Origin: an uncultured Parolsenella sp.
GTDB taxonomy: Bacteria; Actinomycetota; Coriobacteriia; Coriobacteriales; Atopobiaceae
NCBI RefSeq assembly: GCF_934660935.1
Contig: NZ_CAKUIH010000017.1
Location: 1 to 26,302 of the forward strand
DNA length: 26,302 nt
Direction of reading: 5' to 3'
Program-made: the position numbers and the translations under genes
The notes under the pieces: generated by a model
Told to the model about the DNA's origin: nothing
The model's input: the letters and a program-made list of their open reading frames with translations, nothing else
Databases searched by the model: none
Shown: in pieces, positions 1 through 6,686 of the stretch
Numbering within the stretch: the stretch's first letter is position 1
Layout of the letters: every line of letters begins with the position of its first letter

Positions 1-231
1 CTCATCGGTAGTGCCTGGGATGGTCACCATGAGTTCCGTGCGGCCCGGGAGGACCTCGAGCTCATCGATTGAAACCCGTGATGCGAGCGATTCGGGGAGG
101 TTTTCGATTCTCTGACGCAGCCAGGCTCTGACGTAACGCTCTATCTCGCCTTCATAGGCCCCCGGATCGGAACTGTCGATCTGCACGAGTTCGCGCGCGA
201 GTTTCCAAGCAGCATCTTCGTTTGAGTTCAT
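1..231 (-). CDS. M20-family metallopeptidase, N-terminal part only (runs off the window)
   Basis: Reading the minus strand from the ATG at 231-229 gives 77 open codons to the window edge. The N-terminus contains LVQIDSSDPGAYEGEIERYV, which resembles the opening of ArgE/DapE/CPG2-type M20 peptidases (a helix, then an I-D-S-x-x-P turn, then E-x-x-x-x-x-V). M20 enzymes are cytosolic zinc amidohydrolases or dipeptidases; the metal ligands would lie in the missing part, so the substrate cannot be told. A strong ribosome site, GGAGGA, sits just upstream of the ATG on the minus strand. The gene is divergent from the selenium operon and probably only shares the control region with it. The family call rests on a short stretch. 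Confidence 0.7.
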   Translation of the reverse strand, partial: MNSNEDAAWKLARELVQIDSSDPGAYEGEIERYVRAWLRQRIENLPESLASRVSIDELEVLPGRTELMVTIPGTTDE

Positions 232-426
232 GGTTCCTCCTAAGCTACGCCTGATGCCATGGTAGGCCTAACCTGCGTTTTGGGTTATGTGGGTGCGCAT
301 TTTTGGTCTGTGCCGGCGAGGAAAGCTCTGTTCGGCGTCGTCAAATCGTTGAGCATGCCTTTTGGTAAGCGGTCGCGTTGTTCGTTTGCGCAACAACGGT
401 TGCTCGCAGATATGCCGTTCACGGAC

Positions 427-450
427 CGCTATCCCTAAGCGTATATAACG
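427..450. promoter_or_regulatory. candidate ModE-like molybdate operator
   Basis: The right half TATATAACG (442-450) matches the half-site I recall for proteobacterial ModE (TATATAnCG) at every defined base. The left half CGCTATCCC (427-435) matches CGnTATATA at 5 of 8. The six-base spacer gives the expected total length of 24. It lies 46 nt upstream of the candidate -35 box. No ModE gene is in the window, so the regulator is unknown. Confidence 0.35.
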
Positions 451-464
451 TCCGCTAACATTCT

Positions 465-479
465 GTTCGGTAACCAAAC
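465..479. promoter_or_regulatory. 15-bp imperfect palindrome upstream of the selenium operon promoter
   Basis: GTTCGGT-A-ACCAAAC pairs at 6 of 7 positions around a central A. It lies 16 nt upstream of the candidate -35. Its GGTAACC core resembles the GGTATACC palindrome in the yqeC/yqeB divergent promoter (6597-6604), so one regulator might see both. This is inference from pattern only. Confidence 0.3.
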
Positions 480-495
480 CATGTGTCATTAAGCA

Positions 496-523
496 TTGAC
501 TCGCGGCGGCTGCCGGATATGTG
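496..523 (+). promoter_or_regulatory. candidate promoter of the selenium operon
   Basis: TTGACT (496-501) is one base from the -35 consensus. After 16 nt comes TATGTG (518-523) as a weaker -10. The predicted transcript would start near 530 and give a leader of about 60 nt before the ATG at 589. Confidence 0.4.
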
Positions 524-588
524 ATCTCTGTCGTTGCGCTTATGGCGCGATTTCGATGCCATCTGTTGGTGAGGGAGGCTAAGCGCCC

Positions 589-1752
589 ATGAAGGATACG
601 TTTGACCAGTCGTTGCCGCGGACGTTCGAGGAGTTCAACGAGCAGCGCAAGACAAGCTTCATTCGCCTTAAGGACTTCAAACAGGCCGGTAATCGCCTTG
701 TCGGATACCTTTGCAGCTATACGCCGCTCGAGATCGTGGACGCCGCGGGAGCTGCGGGCGTTTCCCTCTGTGGCACGTCTGACGAGGTGATTCCCGAGGC
801 GGAGAAGGTCCTTCCCGCCAACCTCTGCCCTCTTGTCAAGTCGACGTTCGGCTTCGCGTACTCCCAGAAGTGCCCGTTCACGCATTTCAGCGACATCATC
901 ATTGCCGAGACCACATGCGACGGCAAGAAGAAGATGTACGAGCTTCTGAATGACCTTAAGGAGACGTACGTCCTCCACCTTCCGCAAGGACGAGACCGCA
1001 GCTACGAGCGCGAGGCCTGGTGCAAGGAGTGCCGCCTTTTAAAGGAGCGTCTCGAGGATCTCTACGGTATCACGATTACGGATGATGACCTGAGGGGCGC
1101 CGCGGCAAGGCGTAACCGTCTCCGCGCCGCAAAGCTCGCGATGTATGGCCTCCAAGCATGCGAGCCTCCCGTCATGAGCGGCGTAGAGCTCATGAGCACG
1201 ATGTTCGCGGGTACGTTTAACTTCGATGTCGACGCCTATATCGAGAAGCTCGAGACTGTGACTGCTGCTCGTCGCGCTGCTTACGAGGCCGGCGAGCGTC
1301 CGATCCCAGCGGACGCGAAACGCATTCTCCTCACGGGCTGTCCCGTGGGTGGCGTCATCAACAAGATCGGTCGCACTATCGAGGTGAACGGCGGGGTCGT
1401 CGTCTGCATGGACGATTGCTCTGGCGAGCGTACGGCTCGCATGATGGTGGATGTCGACGCGCCTGACATCCTGCGCGCCATCTCTGACCGCTATCTCCAG
1501 ATCAACTGTTCCGTCATGACCCCCAATGAGGGCCGCATGGAGAACACGCTGGCGATGTGCGAGAAATACCACGTCGATGGAGTCATCGAGAACGTGCTCT
1601 CCGCATGCCATACGTTCAACGTCGAGAGTGCCCGCATGCAGGCGGCCGTCGAGGGCGCTGGTATCCCTTACATGAAGATCGAGACGGACTTCTCCAAGGG
1701 CGACCAGGGACAGATCGACACGCGCATCGCCGCGTTCATCGAGACTCTCTAG
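589..1752 (+). CDS. 2-hydroxyacyl-CoA dehydratase D-component family; double-cubane-cluster-protein-like (YjiM type)
   Basis: A 387-residue iron-sulfur protein of the HgdB/BcrC/FldC superfamily. Family motifs are clear: YLCSYTPLEI (Cys42), NLCPLVKSTFG (Cys80), ETTCDGKKKMYE (Cys110), LLTGCPVG (Cys251), QINCSVMTPNEG (Cys307) and VLSACHTFNVE (Cys340). Fourteen cysteines in all. The stand-alone form, paired with one activator and with no second dehydratase subunit, fits the homodimeric double-cubane cluster proteins (E. coli YjiM-like), which carry an [8Fe-9S] cluster and carry out low-potential reductions, rather than a true acyl-CoA dehydratase. The substrate is unknown. It is the first gene of the selenium operon, 9 nt before its activator, with GGGAGG as ribosome site. 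Assignment to the double-cubane branch is inference; the superfamily is secure. Confidence 0.88.
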   Translation: MKDTFDQSLPRTFEEFNEQRKTSFIRLKDFKQAGNRLVGYLCSYTPLEIVDAAGAAGVSLCGTSDEVIPEAEKVLPANLCPLVKSTFGFAYSQKCPFTHFSDIIIAETTCDGKKKMYELLNDLKETYVLHLPQGRDRSYEREAWCKECRLLKERLEDLYGITITDDDLRGAAARRNRLRAAKLAMYGLQACEPPVMSGVELMSTMFAGTFNFDVDAYIEKLETVTAARRAAYEAGERPIPADAKRILLTGCPVGGVINKIGRTIEVNGGVVVCMDDCSGERTARMMVDVDAPDILRAISDRYLQINCSVMTPNEGRMENTLAMCEKYHVDGVIENVLSACHTFNVESARMQAAVEGAGIPYMKIETDFSKGDQGQIDTRIAAFIETL

Positions 1753-1761
1753 GGGCGGGGC

Positions 1762-2529
1762 ATGCTTGGGATCGGAATAGACATTGGGTCCACGGCAACG
1801 AAGCTTGCCGTCATCGATGGCGGTGGGGACACCCTCTTTACAAGGCAGATGCTCACGGGCTTTTCGAGTGTGGACGCCTCGGACCGTGCCCTCGAGGAGC
1901 TTCGCGCGGCTGGATTTGATCCCTCTGATTCCGAGGCGCGCCTGGTTGCGACCGGATACGGGCGCATAGCCGTTCCGTATGCTGACAAGGTCGTTACGGA
2001 GATCACCTGTCATGGCGTGGGTGCCGTGAGGCTCTTCGGGCCCGAAGGTACCGTTATCGATGTCGGTGGCCAGGACACCAAGGTGATCACGCTTCGCGCC
2101 GGTCGCGTTGCCAAGTTCGCGATGAACGATAAGTGCGCCGCTGGTACGGGGCGCTTCCTCGAAATCATGGCGGACAGACTTGGCGTCTCGCAAGAAGTGC
2201 TCTCGCGCCTGGCTGCCGAGGGTGAGCCGACGAAGATTTCGAGCATGTGCACCGTCTTCGCGGAGTCCGAGGTAATCAGCATGATTGGCCGAGGGGAGCC
2301 TCGAGCAAACATTGCGAATGGCGTCATGGACAGCGTGTTGGGGCGAGTCGCGGCACTCGCCGGGCAAGGTTCGGGTGCTCCGTACTTCCTCACCGGAGGT
2401 CTTTGCGAGAACGACTATTTCGTTACCCAGCTTGGCGAAAGGCTTGGGGCGCTGGTCACGACATGCCCGCAGGCAAGATTCGCGGGCGCGCTTGGTGCTG
2501 CCGAGCGAGCACTTGCCCTTGTTGGGTAG
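1762..2529 (+). CDS. ATP-dependent activator (BcrAD/HgdC family; double-cubane protein reductase-like)
   Basis: A 255-residue protein of the ASKHA fold. It opens with GIDIGSTATKLAVID (phosphate-1 loop) and has TVIDVGGQDTKVI (phosphate-2) and the two cysteines that bind the inter-subunit [4Fe-4S] cluster in HgdC-type activators: DKCAAGTGRF (Cys125) and SSMCTVFAE (Cys163). Such homodimers couple ATP hydrolysis to transfer of one very low-potential electron to the partner iron-sulfur protein, here almost certainly the gene just upstream. Length is normal for the family. The ATG at 1762 lies 9 nt after the preceding stop. It is followed by a 51-nt gap with a small hairpin before selD. Confidence 0.9.
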   Translation: MLGIGIDIGSTATKLAVIDGGGDTLFTRQMLTGFSSVDASDRALEELRAAGFDPSDSEARLVATGYGRIAVPYADKVVTEITCHGVGAVRLFGPEGTVIDVGGQDTKVITLRAGRVAKFAMNDKCAAGTGRFLEIMADRLGVSQEVLSRLAAEGEPTKISSMCTVFAESEVISMIGRGEPRANIANGVMDSVLGRVAALAGQGSGAPYFLTGGLCENDYFVTQLGERLGALVTTCPQARFAGALGAAERALALVG

Positions 2530-2545
2530 ATAAGGCGTATTCGAT

Positions 2546-2561
2546 TCAGGCGTAAGCCTGA
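2546..2561 (+). other. short hairpin with GUAA tetraloop between activator gene and selD
   Basis: TCAGGC (2546-2551), loop GTAA, GCCTGA (2556-2561): a perfect 6-bp stem closed by a GNRA-type tetraloop in the 51-nt gap. There is no T-run, so it is not a Rho-independent terminator. It could be an mRNA processing or stability element. Confidence 0.4.
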
Positions 2562-2580
2562 CAACTGGGTTGGAGACATC

Positions 2581-3624
2581 ATGGACATGACGGGAGTCAA
2601 GCTTACCGAGCTCGTAGAGGCCGCTGGTTGCGCTGCGAAGCTCGCGCCAGGGTACCTTTCGCAGGTTCTCGCGGATTTGCCCCGCGTCGCAAGTGACAAG
2701 TTGCTCGTCGGCTTCGACTCTTCTGACGACGCTTACGTCTATGACCTGGGCGATGGTAGGGGCCTCGTGGGGACGACAGATTTCTTCCCCCCGATGGTCG
2801 ATGACCCGTATCTCTTTGGCCAGGTGGCAGCTGCAAACGCTCTTTCTGACGTATGGGCCATGGGCGGCAAGCCCACACTTGCGCTTAATCTCCTTTGCTT
2901 CCCCAATTGCCTTGGCCTTGAGGTGGCGGGGCAGATTCTTGCAGGAGGTGCCGACAAGTGCCGTGAGGCGGGCGTGATCGTTGCCGGGGGCCACTCCATC
3001 AATGACCACGAGCCTAAGTTCGGCCTTGCCGTTACCGGTTTCGTGGACCTCGACCACCTTCTTGCGAATGCTGGCGCTCGCGAGGGAGACGCGCTCGTGT
3101 TGACGAAGGCACTCGGCACCGGTGTCCTCACAACCGCCTACAAGGGCGGGATTCTCGACGAGGATGGCGTCCGCGTCGCGACCGACTCCATGATCACGCT
3201 CAACAAATACGCCGCGGAGGCCCTTGGTGGCCTCTCCGCGCATGCGGCGACCGATGTCACGGGCTTCTCGCTCATGGGTCATGGCTGCGAGATGGCGGAG
3301 GCGAGCGGCGTCACGCTCGAGATATGGGCCGCTCGTGTGCCGTTGCTTGCGCGGGCGCGGGAAATGGCGGCCATGGGCCTCATTCCCGCCGGCGCCTACC
3401 GCAACCGCGATTTCTTCGACCCACGCGTCGAGGTGGGGCCTGGCGTTCCGCTTGACCTCGCGGACGTCTTGTTTGACCCCCAGACCTCGGGCGGCCTCCT
3501 CGTCGCCATGCCCGAAGAAGAGGCTGATGGATATGTTGCCCGGCTGAGGGAACTGGGGCAGCCAGCTGCGGTGATAGGTCGTGCGGTTGCTCGCGGAGAA
3601 CGTTCCGTCCACGTTACGATGTAG
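2581..3624 (+). CDS. selD: selenide, water dikinase (selenophosphate synthetase)
   Basis: A 347-residue SelD making selenophosphate from selenide and ATP. The N-terminal catalytic signature KLTELVEAAGCAAKLAP places Cys17 and Lys20 at the positions of the E. coli catalytic pair, so this is the cysteine form, not a selenoprotein. The AIRS/PurM-like core follows, with GLVGTTDFFPPMVDDP (metal/ATP-binding Asp) and VAAANALSDVWAMGGKP, then VAGGHSINDHEPKFGLAVTG. Full length. Start at ATG 2581 (TTGGAGA upstream); ATG 2587 is also possible. No selA, selB or tRNA-Sec is in the window. The company of yedF, yqeB and yqeC points to selenophosphate being used for the labile selenium cofactor, though other uses elsewhere in the genome cannot be excluded. 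Confidence 0.96.
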   Translation: MDMTGVKLTELVEAAGCAAKLAPGYLSQVLADLPRVASDKLLVGFDSSDDAYVYDLGDGRGLVGTTDFFPPMVDDPYLFGQVAAANALSDVWAMGGKPTLALNLLCFPNCLGLEVAGQILAGGADKCREAGVIVAGGHSINDHEPKFGLAVTGFVDLDHLLANAGAREGDALVLTKALGTGVLTTAYKGGILDEDGVRVATDSMITLNKYAAEALGGLSAHAATDVTGFSLMGHGCEMAEASGVTLEIWAARVPLLARAREMAAMGLIPAGAYRNRDFFDPRVEVGPGVPLDLADVLFDPQTSGGLLVAMPEEEADGYVARLRELGQPAAVIGRAVARGERSVHVTM

Positions 3625-3651
3625 ATTCGCTTCGAGAAAGGAAGCCCAAAT

Positions 3652-4272
3652 ATGTCTGAGAACAAGCTCGTCATCGATGCTCGCGGAGACGCCTGCCCCA
3701 TCCCTGTCGTCAAGACGCTGAAGGCGCTCGGCGCGCTCGGCGGGGCTGGCGTGGTCGAGACCATCGTCGACAACAAGATCGCCGTTGAGAACCTCTCTCG
3801 TATGGCTACCTCCAAGGGCTGCGCCAGCAGCGTTGAGCAGACTGGCGACAAGGAATGGCATGTCGTTACCACGGCCAACGGTGCCGTTGAGGTGGCCGCC
3901 GGCGAGCCCGAGGCCGTTACCTGCGCTGCTCCCACGGACAACGTGGTCGTCCAGATCGCGAGCGACGCCATGGGCACGGGTGATGACGTCCTGGGCAAGA
4001 AGTTGCTCAAGGGCTTCATCTTCTCTCTGACGCAGCTGCCGCGTCTGCCCAAGACCATCCTGCTCTACAACGGCGGTGCCCATCTCTCCTGCGAGGGCTC
4101 GGATTCGCTCGAGGACCTCAAGAATCTCGCCGATGCCGGCGTTGAGATTCTTACCTGCGGCACCTGCCTCGACTTCTATGGCATCACCGACAAGCTCGCC
4201 GTTGGCGAGGTCACCAACATGTACGTGATTACCGAGAAGCTCACTGGCGCATCCGTGGTCGTGAGGCCCTAG
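3652..4272 (+). CDS. yedF: YedF, sulfurtransferase-like selenium metabolism protein (TusA + DsrE-like domains)
   Basis: A 206-residue two-domain protein. Residues about 1-75 form a TusA/SirA-like domain with VIDARGDACPIPVVKTLKAL; Cys15 in the C-P-x-P motif is the usual persulfide/perselenide-carrying residue. Residues about 100-206 form a DsrE-like domain with LYNGGAHLSCEG (Cys147) and EILTCGTCLDFYGI (Cys169, Cys172). This architecture is the hallmark of the YedF family that tracks with SelD and SDMH enzymes. It probably relays activated selenium or sulfur. The gene lies 27 nt after selD and overlaps the next gene by one base, so it is co-transcribed. Confidence 0.93.
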   Translation: MSENKLVIDARGDACPIPVVKTLKALGALGGAGVVETIVDNKIAVENLSRMATSKGCASSVEQTGDKEWHVVTTANGAVEVAAGEPEAVTCAAPTDNVVVQIASDAMGTGDDVLGKKLLKGFIFSLTQLPRLPKTILLYNGGAHLSCEGSDSLEDLKNLADAGVEILTCGTCLDFYGITDKLAVGEVTNMYVITEKLTGASVVVRP

Positions 4273-4529
4273 TGCCGCGCGTTCCGAGGCCCGCTCTCGT
4301 CGTGGCGTTTCCCACGACGGCGGCTGCCATGAGTTGCGAGGAGCTTTGCCAGTCTCGGGGCCTGCCCGGGCGGATGATTCCCGTTCCCGGCCAGGTCTCC
4401 GCTGGCTGCGGGCTTGCTTGGAAGGCGACACCAGAGGATCGTGCCCTTCTCGAGCCCGCCCTCTCTGGGGCGGGCGTTCCCGTTGAGGGGTTCTTCACGG
4501 TTGAGCTGCTTGAATTCGTGAGGGAGTAA
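4272..4529 (+). CDS. DUF3343 family putative Se/S carrier protein
   Basis: An 85-residue cytosolic protein. LVVAFPTTAAAM at the start and MIPVPGQVSAGCGLAWKA in the middle are the DUF3343 signature; Cys46 in S-A-G-C-G-L is the candidate carrier thiol. Cys22 and Cys26 are additional. The GTG start (4272-4274) overlaps the last base of the yedF stop, implying translational coupling. DUF3343 genes are known neighbours of selD, yedF and the class-V desulfurase in SDMH loci. A role as a selenium or sulfur shuttle is inference; biochemistry is not known to me. Confidence 0.85.
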   Translation: MPRVPRPALVVAFPTTAAAMSCEELCQSRGLPGRMIPVPGQVSAGCGLAWKATPEDRALLEPALSGAGVPVEGFFTVELLEFVRE

Positions 4530-4567
4530 TTGCCTGGACCGGGGCTTGGCCTTTGGAGGACGACGCC

Positions 4568-5728
4568 ATGATTTATCTCGATAACGCTGCTACGACGATG
4601 CGAAAGCCGCAAGAGGTCATCGACGCCGTGGCAACTGCCATGGGTACGCTCGGCAACGCTGGGCGTGGGGCGAGCTCAAGTGCCATGGGTGCCGCTCGCA
4701 CTATTCATGAGTGCCGAGAGCGCGTGGCGAGGCTTCTTGGCTGCCCGAGAGCCGATCATGTTGCCTTTGCTCCCAACTCGACGGCGGCCCTCAACTGCGC
4801 CATCAATGGCCTGGTAGGCGAGGGTGACCGCGTGGTGACCACGGTGCTTGAGCATAACTCGGTTCTTCGTCCGCTGAATAGGCTCGCTGCCGAGCGCGGT
4901 GTCCTCGTTGAGCATGTGGGTTGTGATGAGTTCGGCCGCCTGGACATGGAGGAGCTTGAGCGCCTTGTCGTTTCGGGGACGCGAGCCGTCATCGTGACCG
5001 GAGCCTCAAACGTCACCGGCAATGCCGTGAATGTCGCGCGCGTCTCTCGTATCGCGCACGCCGCCGGGGCCGTTTGTGTCGTGGACGCCTCGCAAAGCGC
5101 GGGTATCATCCCTATCGACATGGTCGGGCAGGGGTTGGATGTTGTCTGCTTCACCGGTCACAAAGCGCTGATGGGCCCTCAGGGAACGGGAGGTCTTGCT
5201 GTGGCCGAAGGCGTCGACGTTCGCCCTTGGAATGTGGGCGGCACCGGCGTGCATAGCTTTGACCCAATGCAACCTGAGGACTGGCCCACTCGCCTCGAGG
5301 CGGGTACCCTCAACGGACATGGCCTAGCTGGTCTCACGGCGGGCCTCGAGTTCCTTGATGCCAACGGAGGTGTCAAGGCGATGGGCGAGCACGAGGTAGC
5401 CATGGCGCGACGTCTCTACGAGGGCGTGAGTGATATCGAAGGCGTGGCCGTCTACGGCGATTGGGGGACTTTCTCGTCTGACGAGTCTCCTCTCCGCGCG
5501 GGTGTCCTGTCCCTTAACGTCGGAGACATCTCGTCCGCCGACGTGTCGGACATGCTTATGCAGGGCTGGGGCATTGCGACGCGCCCGGGCGCCCACTGCG
5601 CGCCTCTTATGCATGAGGCGCTCGGCACGCGCGAGCAGGGCGTGGTTCGCTTCTCCACGAGTTGGTTCACTACCCAGGAGGAGATAGATATGGCAATCGA
5701 GGCCGTTCGGGAGATCGCGCAGGGCTAA
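4568..5728 (+). CDS. cysteine desulfurase (class-V aminotransferase, EF2568-like family)
   Basis: A 386-residue PLP enzyme. It starts MIYLDNAATTMRKP, a typical NifS/SufS opening. The PLP lysine is Lys199 in FTGHKALMGPQGTGG, and the catalytic cysteine is Cys344 in RPGAHCAPLMHEALGT, on the rigid SufS-type loop. It removes S (or Se) from cysteine (or selenocysteine) as a protein-bound persulfide/perselenide. In SDMH clusters this family accompanies selD and yedF and probably feeds them. I chose ATG 4568 because GGAGGA (4555-4560) lies 7 nt upstream; a TTG at 4553 in frame would overlap that ribosome site. Last gene of the operon, followed by a strong hairpin. Confidence 0.93.
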   Translation: MIYLDNAATTMRKPQEVIDAVATAMGTLGNAGRGASSSAMGAARTIHECRERVARLLGCPRADHVAFAPNSTAALNCAINGLVGEGDRVVTTVLEHNSVLRPLNRLAAERGVLVEHVGCDEFGRLDMEELERLVVSGTRAVIVTGASNVTGNAVNVARVSRIAHAAGAVCVVDASQSAGIIPIDMVGQGLDVVCFTGHKALMGPQGTGGLAVAEGVDVRPWNVGGTGVHSFDPMQPEDWPTRLEAGTLNGHGLAGLTAGLEFLDANGGVKAMGEHEVAMARRLYEGVSDIEGVAVYGDWGTFSSDESPLRAGVLSLNVGDISSADVSDMLMQGWGIATRPGAHCAPLMHEALGTREQGVVRFSTSWFTTQEEIDMAIEAVREIAQG

Positions 5729-5760
5729 CTACGTTCCGCGTGGTTTAACGGTGTCAAGAT

Positions 5761-5800
5761 ATCGCCCGCTCGCTAGCGTTTGGGCTAACGGGCGGGCGAT
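5761..5800. terminator. bidirectional hairpin terminator between convergent genes
   Basis: ATCGCCCGC (5761-5769) pairs perfectly with GCGGGCGAT (5792-5800). The stem continues through a wobble, two GC pairs, one mismatch and four more pairs to a 6-nt loop (5778-5783). It is centred between the desulfurase stop (5728) and the yqeC stop (5831), so it can serve both transcripts. T-runs are short on both sides. Confidence 0.65.
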
Positions 5801-5830
5801 TTACCACCGTGGGCTGATGCCATCTTCTAG

Positions 5831-6574
5831 CTACTGGATCTCTGCGAGATCGTGTCTGCGGATGCTGCCTGCGAGCATGGGCACCTTCATGCCCATGGCG
5901 ATGAGCTCCTCGTTAAAGGCGTGCGCAGCTTCAATCGTCTCTGGGCTTTCTGCCTGGTTGACTATGATCAGGTTCGGGTCTATGACACCCCTCCTGGCCT
6001 CCGTGGCTAGATGCCGGGCGAGAAGCTCTGGCGTAACCGCGTCATCCTGCTCGCAACTCGAGTTCTCACAGAAGATCTCTGCCCTATGAACGCTTTGTGC
6101 CACGGGCCTGCCAAAGGCACTTGCGCCAATGACCATGATCGTCAGGTCGCTGCCACCCGGAATGACGGGTTCGTGATCGCTGTGTGCTTTGACGGGCATG
6201 TGCCTCGAGCCATCTGCTTCGACGAGTACGAAGTCTGCGAGACTTGCGAGGTTTTGCGGTGCGATCCGCGAGGGCGCCAGTTTGCCTGCATTTCGCGCCT
6301 CGTGAGCGGGCGTACCAACGCAGATGACTCGCTGGGTTTTGACCTGTCGCGCGACCTCAAACTCGTCGGCGGACACAACGGTATCAATGCCGCTGAAGGG
6401 CAGGAAGTGGGTCGTCGTAGCGAGGATTACGGTCTTTCCCTCGGCGACGAGCTCATCCGCAAGAGAGCGTAGCAGCGTCGTCTTGCCACCTCCGCCGATG
6501 ACGGACCAAATCGTGCCGTTCGTCTGTCGATCCGGCACGTTCGCAGTACTTTTGATGCCACGATAACAATCCAT
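5831..6574 (-). CDS. yqeC: YqeC, selenium cofactor biosynthesis protein (P-loop)
   Basis: About 247 residues with a P-loop near the N-terminus, SVIGGGGKTTLLRSLA, followed by VILATTTHFLPF, then LADFVLVEADGSRHMPVKAHSDHEPVIP. These are the YqeC/EF2564 family signatures, one of the two proteins diagnostic of the SDMH labile-selenium trait. Its reaction is unknown; it is probably a nucleotide-dependent step in cofactor selenation. It is the only gene of the module on the minus strand, convergent with the desulfurase and divergent from yqeB. I prefer ATG 6574; a TTG at 6580 is in frame. Either is within a few bases of the predicted transcription start, so the message may be leaderless. Confidence 0.9.
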   Translation of the reverse strand: MDCYRGIKSTANVPDRQTNGTIWSVIGGGGKTTLLRSLADELVAEGKTVILATTTHFLPFSGIDTVVSADEFEVARQVKTQRVICVGTPAHEARNAGKLAPSRIAPQNLASLADFVLVEADGSRHMPVKAHSDHEPVIPGGSDLTIMVIGASAFGRPVAQSVHRAEIFCENSSCEQDDAVTPELLARHLATEARRGVIDPNLIIVNQAESPETIEAAHAFNEELIAMGMKVPMLAGSIRRHDLAEIQ

Positions 6575-6586
6575 TAGCAACCCTAA

Positions 6587-6620
6587 CTTATAGTTTGGTA
6601 TACCGTTGTTGTCGTATGAT
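6587..6620. promoter_or_regulatory. overlapping divergent promoters of yqeC and yqeB with shared GGTATACC palindrome
   Basis: Minus strand: ACGACA (6615-6610), 17-nt spacer, TATAAG (6592-6587), pointing to yqeC. Plus strand: TATGAT (6615-6620) as -10 for yqeB with only a weak -35 near 6594. The perfect palindrome GGTATACC (6597-6604) lies between -35 and -10 for both directions, a good place for one repressor to control both transcripts. Confidence 0.45.
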
Positions 6621-6686
6621 GACTACGCTTTGCCATAGCGGGAAACTACCCACCATTGTGGCTGTCTTTGGGGAACGGTGAGTTAC

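Larger units (their letters stand above)
232..588. other. 357-nt divergent control region without a gene
   Basis: No credible coding sequence is seen here. It separates the minus-strand peptidase start from the plus-strand selenium operon. Contents: overlapping dyads at 376-398 (CGTTGTT / AACAACG, 9-nt loop) and 390-403 (GCAAC / GTTGC, 4-nt loop), which could not form together; a ModE-like dyad at 427-450; a GGTAACC-centred palindrome at 465-479; a sigma-70-like promoter at 496-523; and a GGGAGG ribosome site at 573-578. Confidence 0.7.

Noticed and set aside
268..987. 239-codon minus-strand frame across the control region
   Set aside because: It overlaps the dehydratase-like gene and the promoter region, is Arg/Leu-rich and shows no domain or ribosome site.
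589..2529. Pair as a true 2-hydroxyglutaryl-CoA dehydratase
   Set aside because: A second dehydratase subunit and any CoA-transferase or dehydrogenase partner are missing nearby, and the motifs fit the stand-alone type better.
2546..2561. Hairpin before selD as a SECIS element
   Set aside because: Far too short, not next to an in-frame TGA, and SelD uses Cys.
1039..4431. 1130-codon open frame on the minus strand
   Set aside because: It lies opposite four well-recognised plus-strand genes. Long antisense frames are expected in high-GC DNA, and the translation has no recognisable domain.
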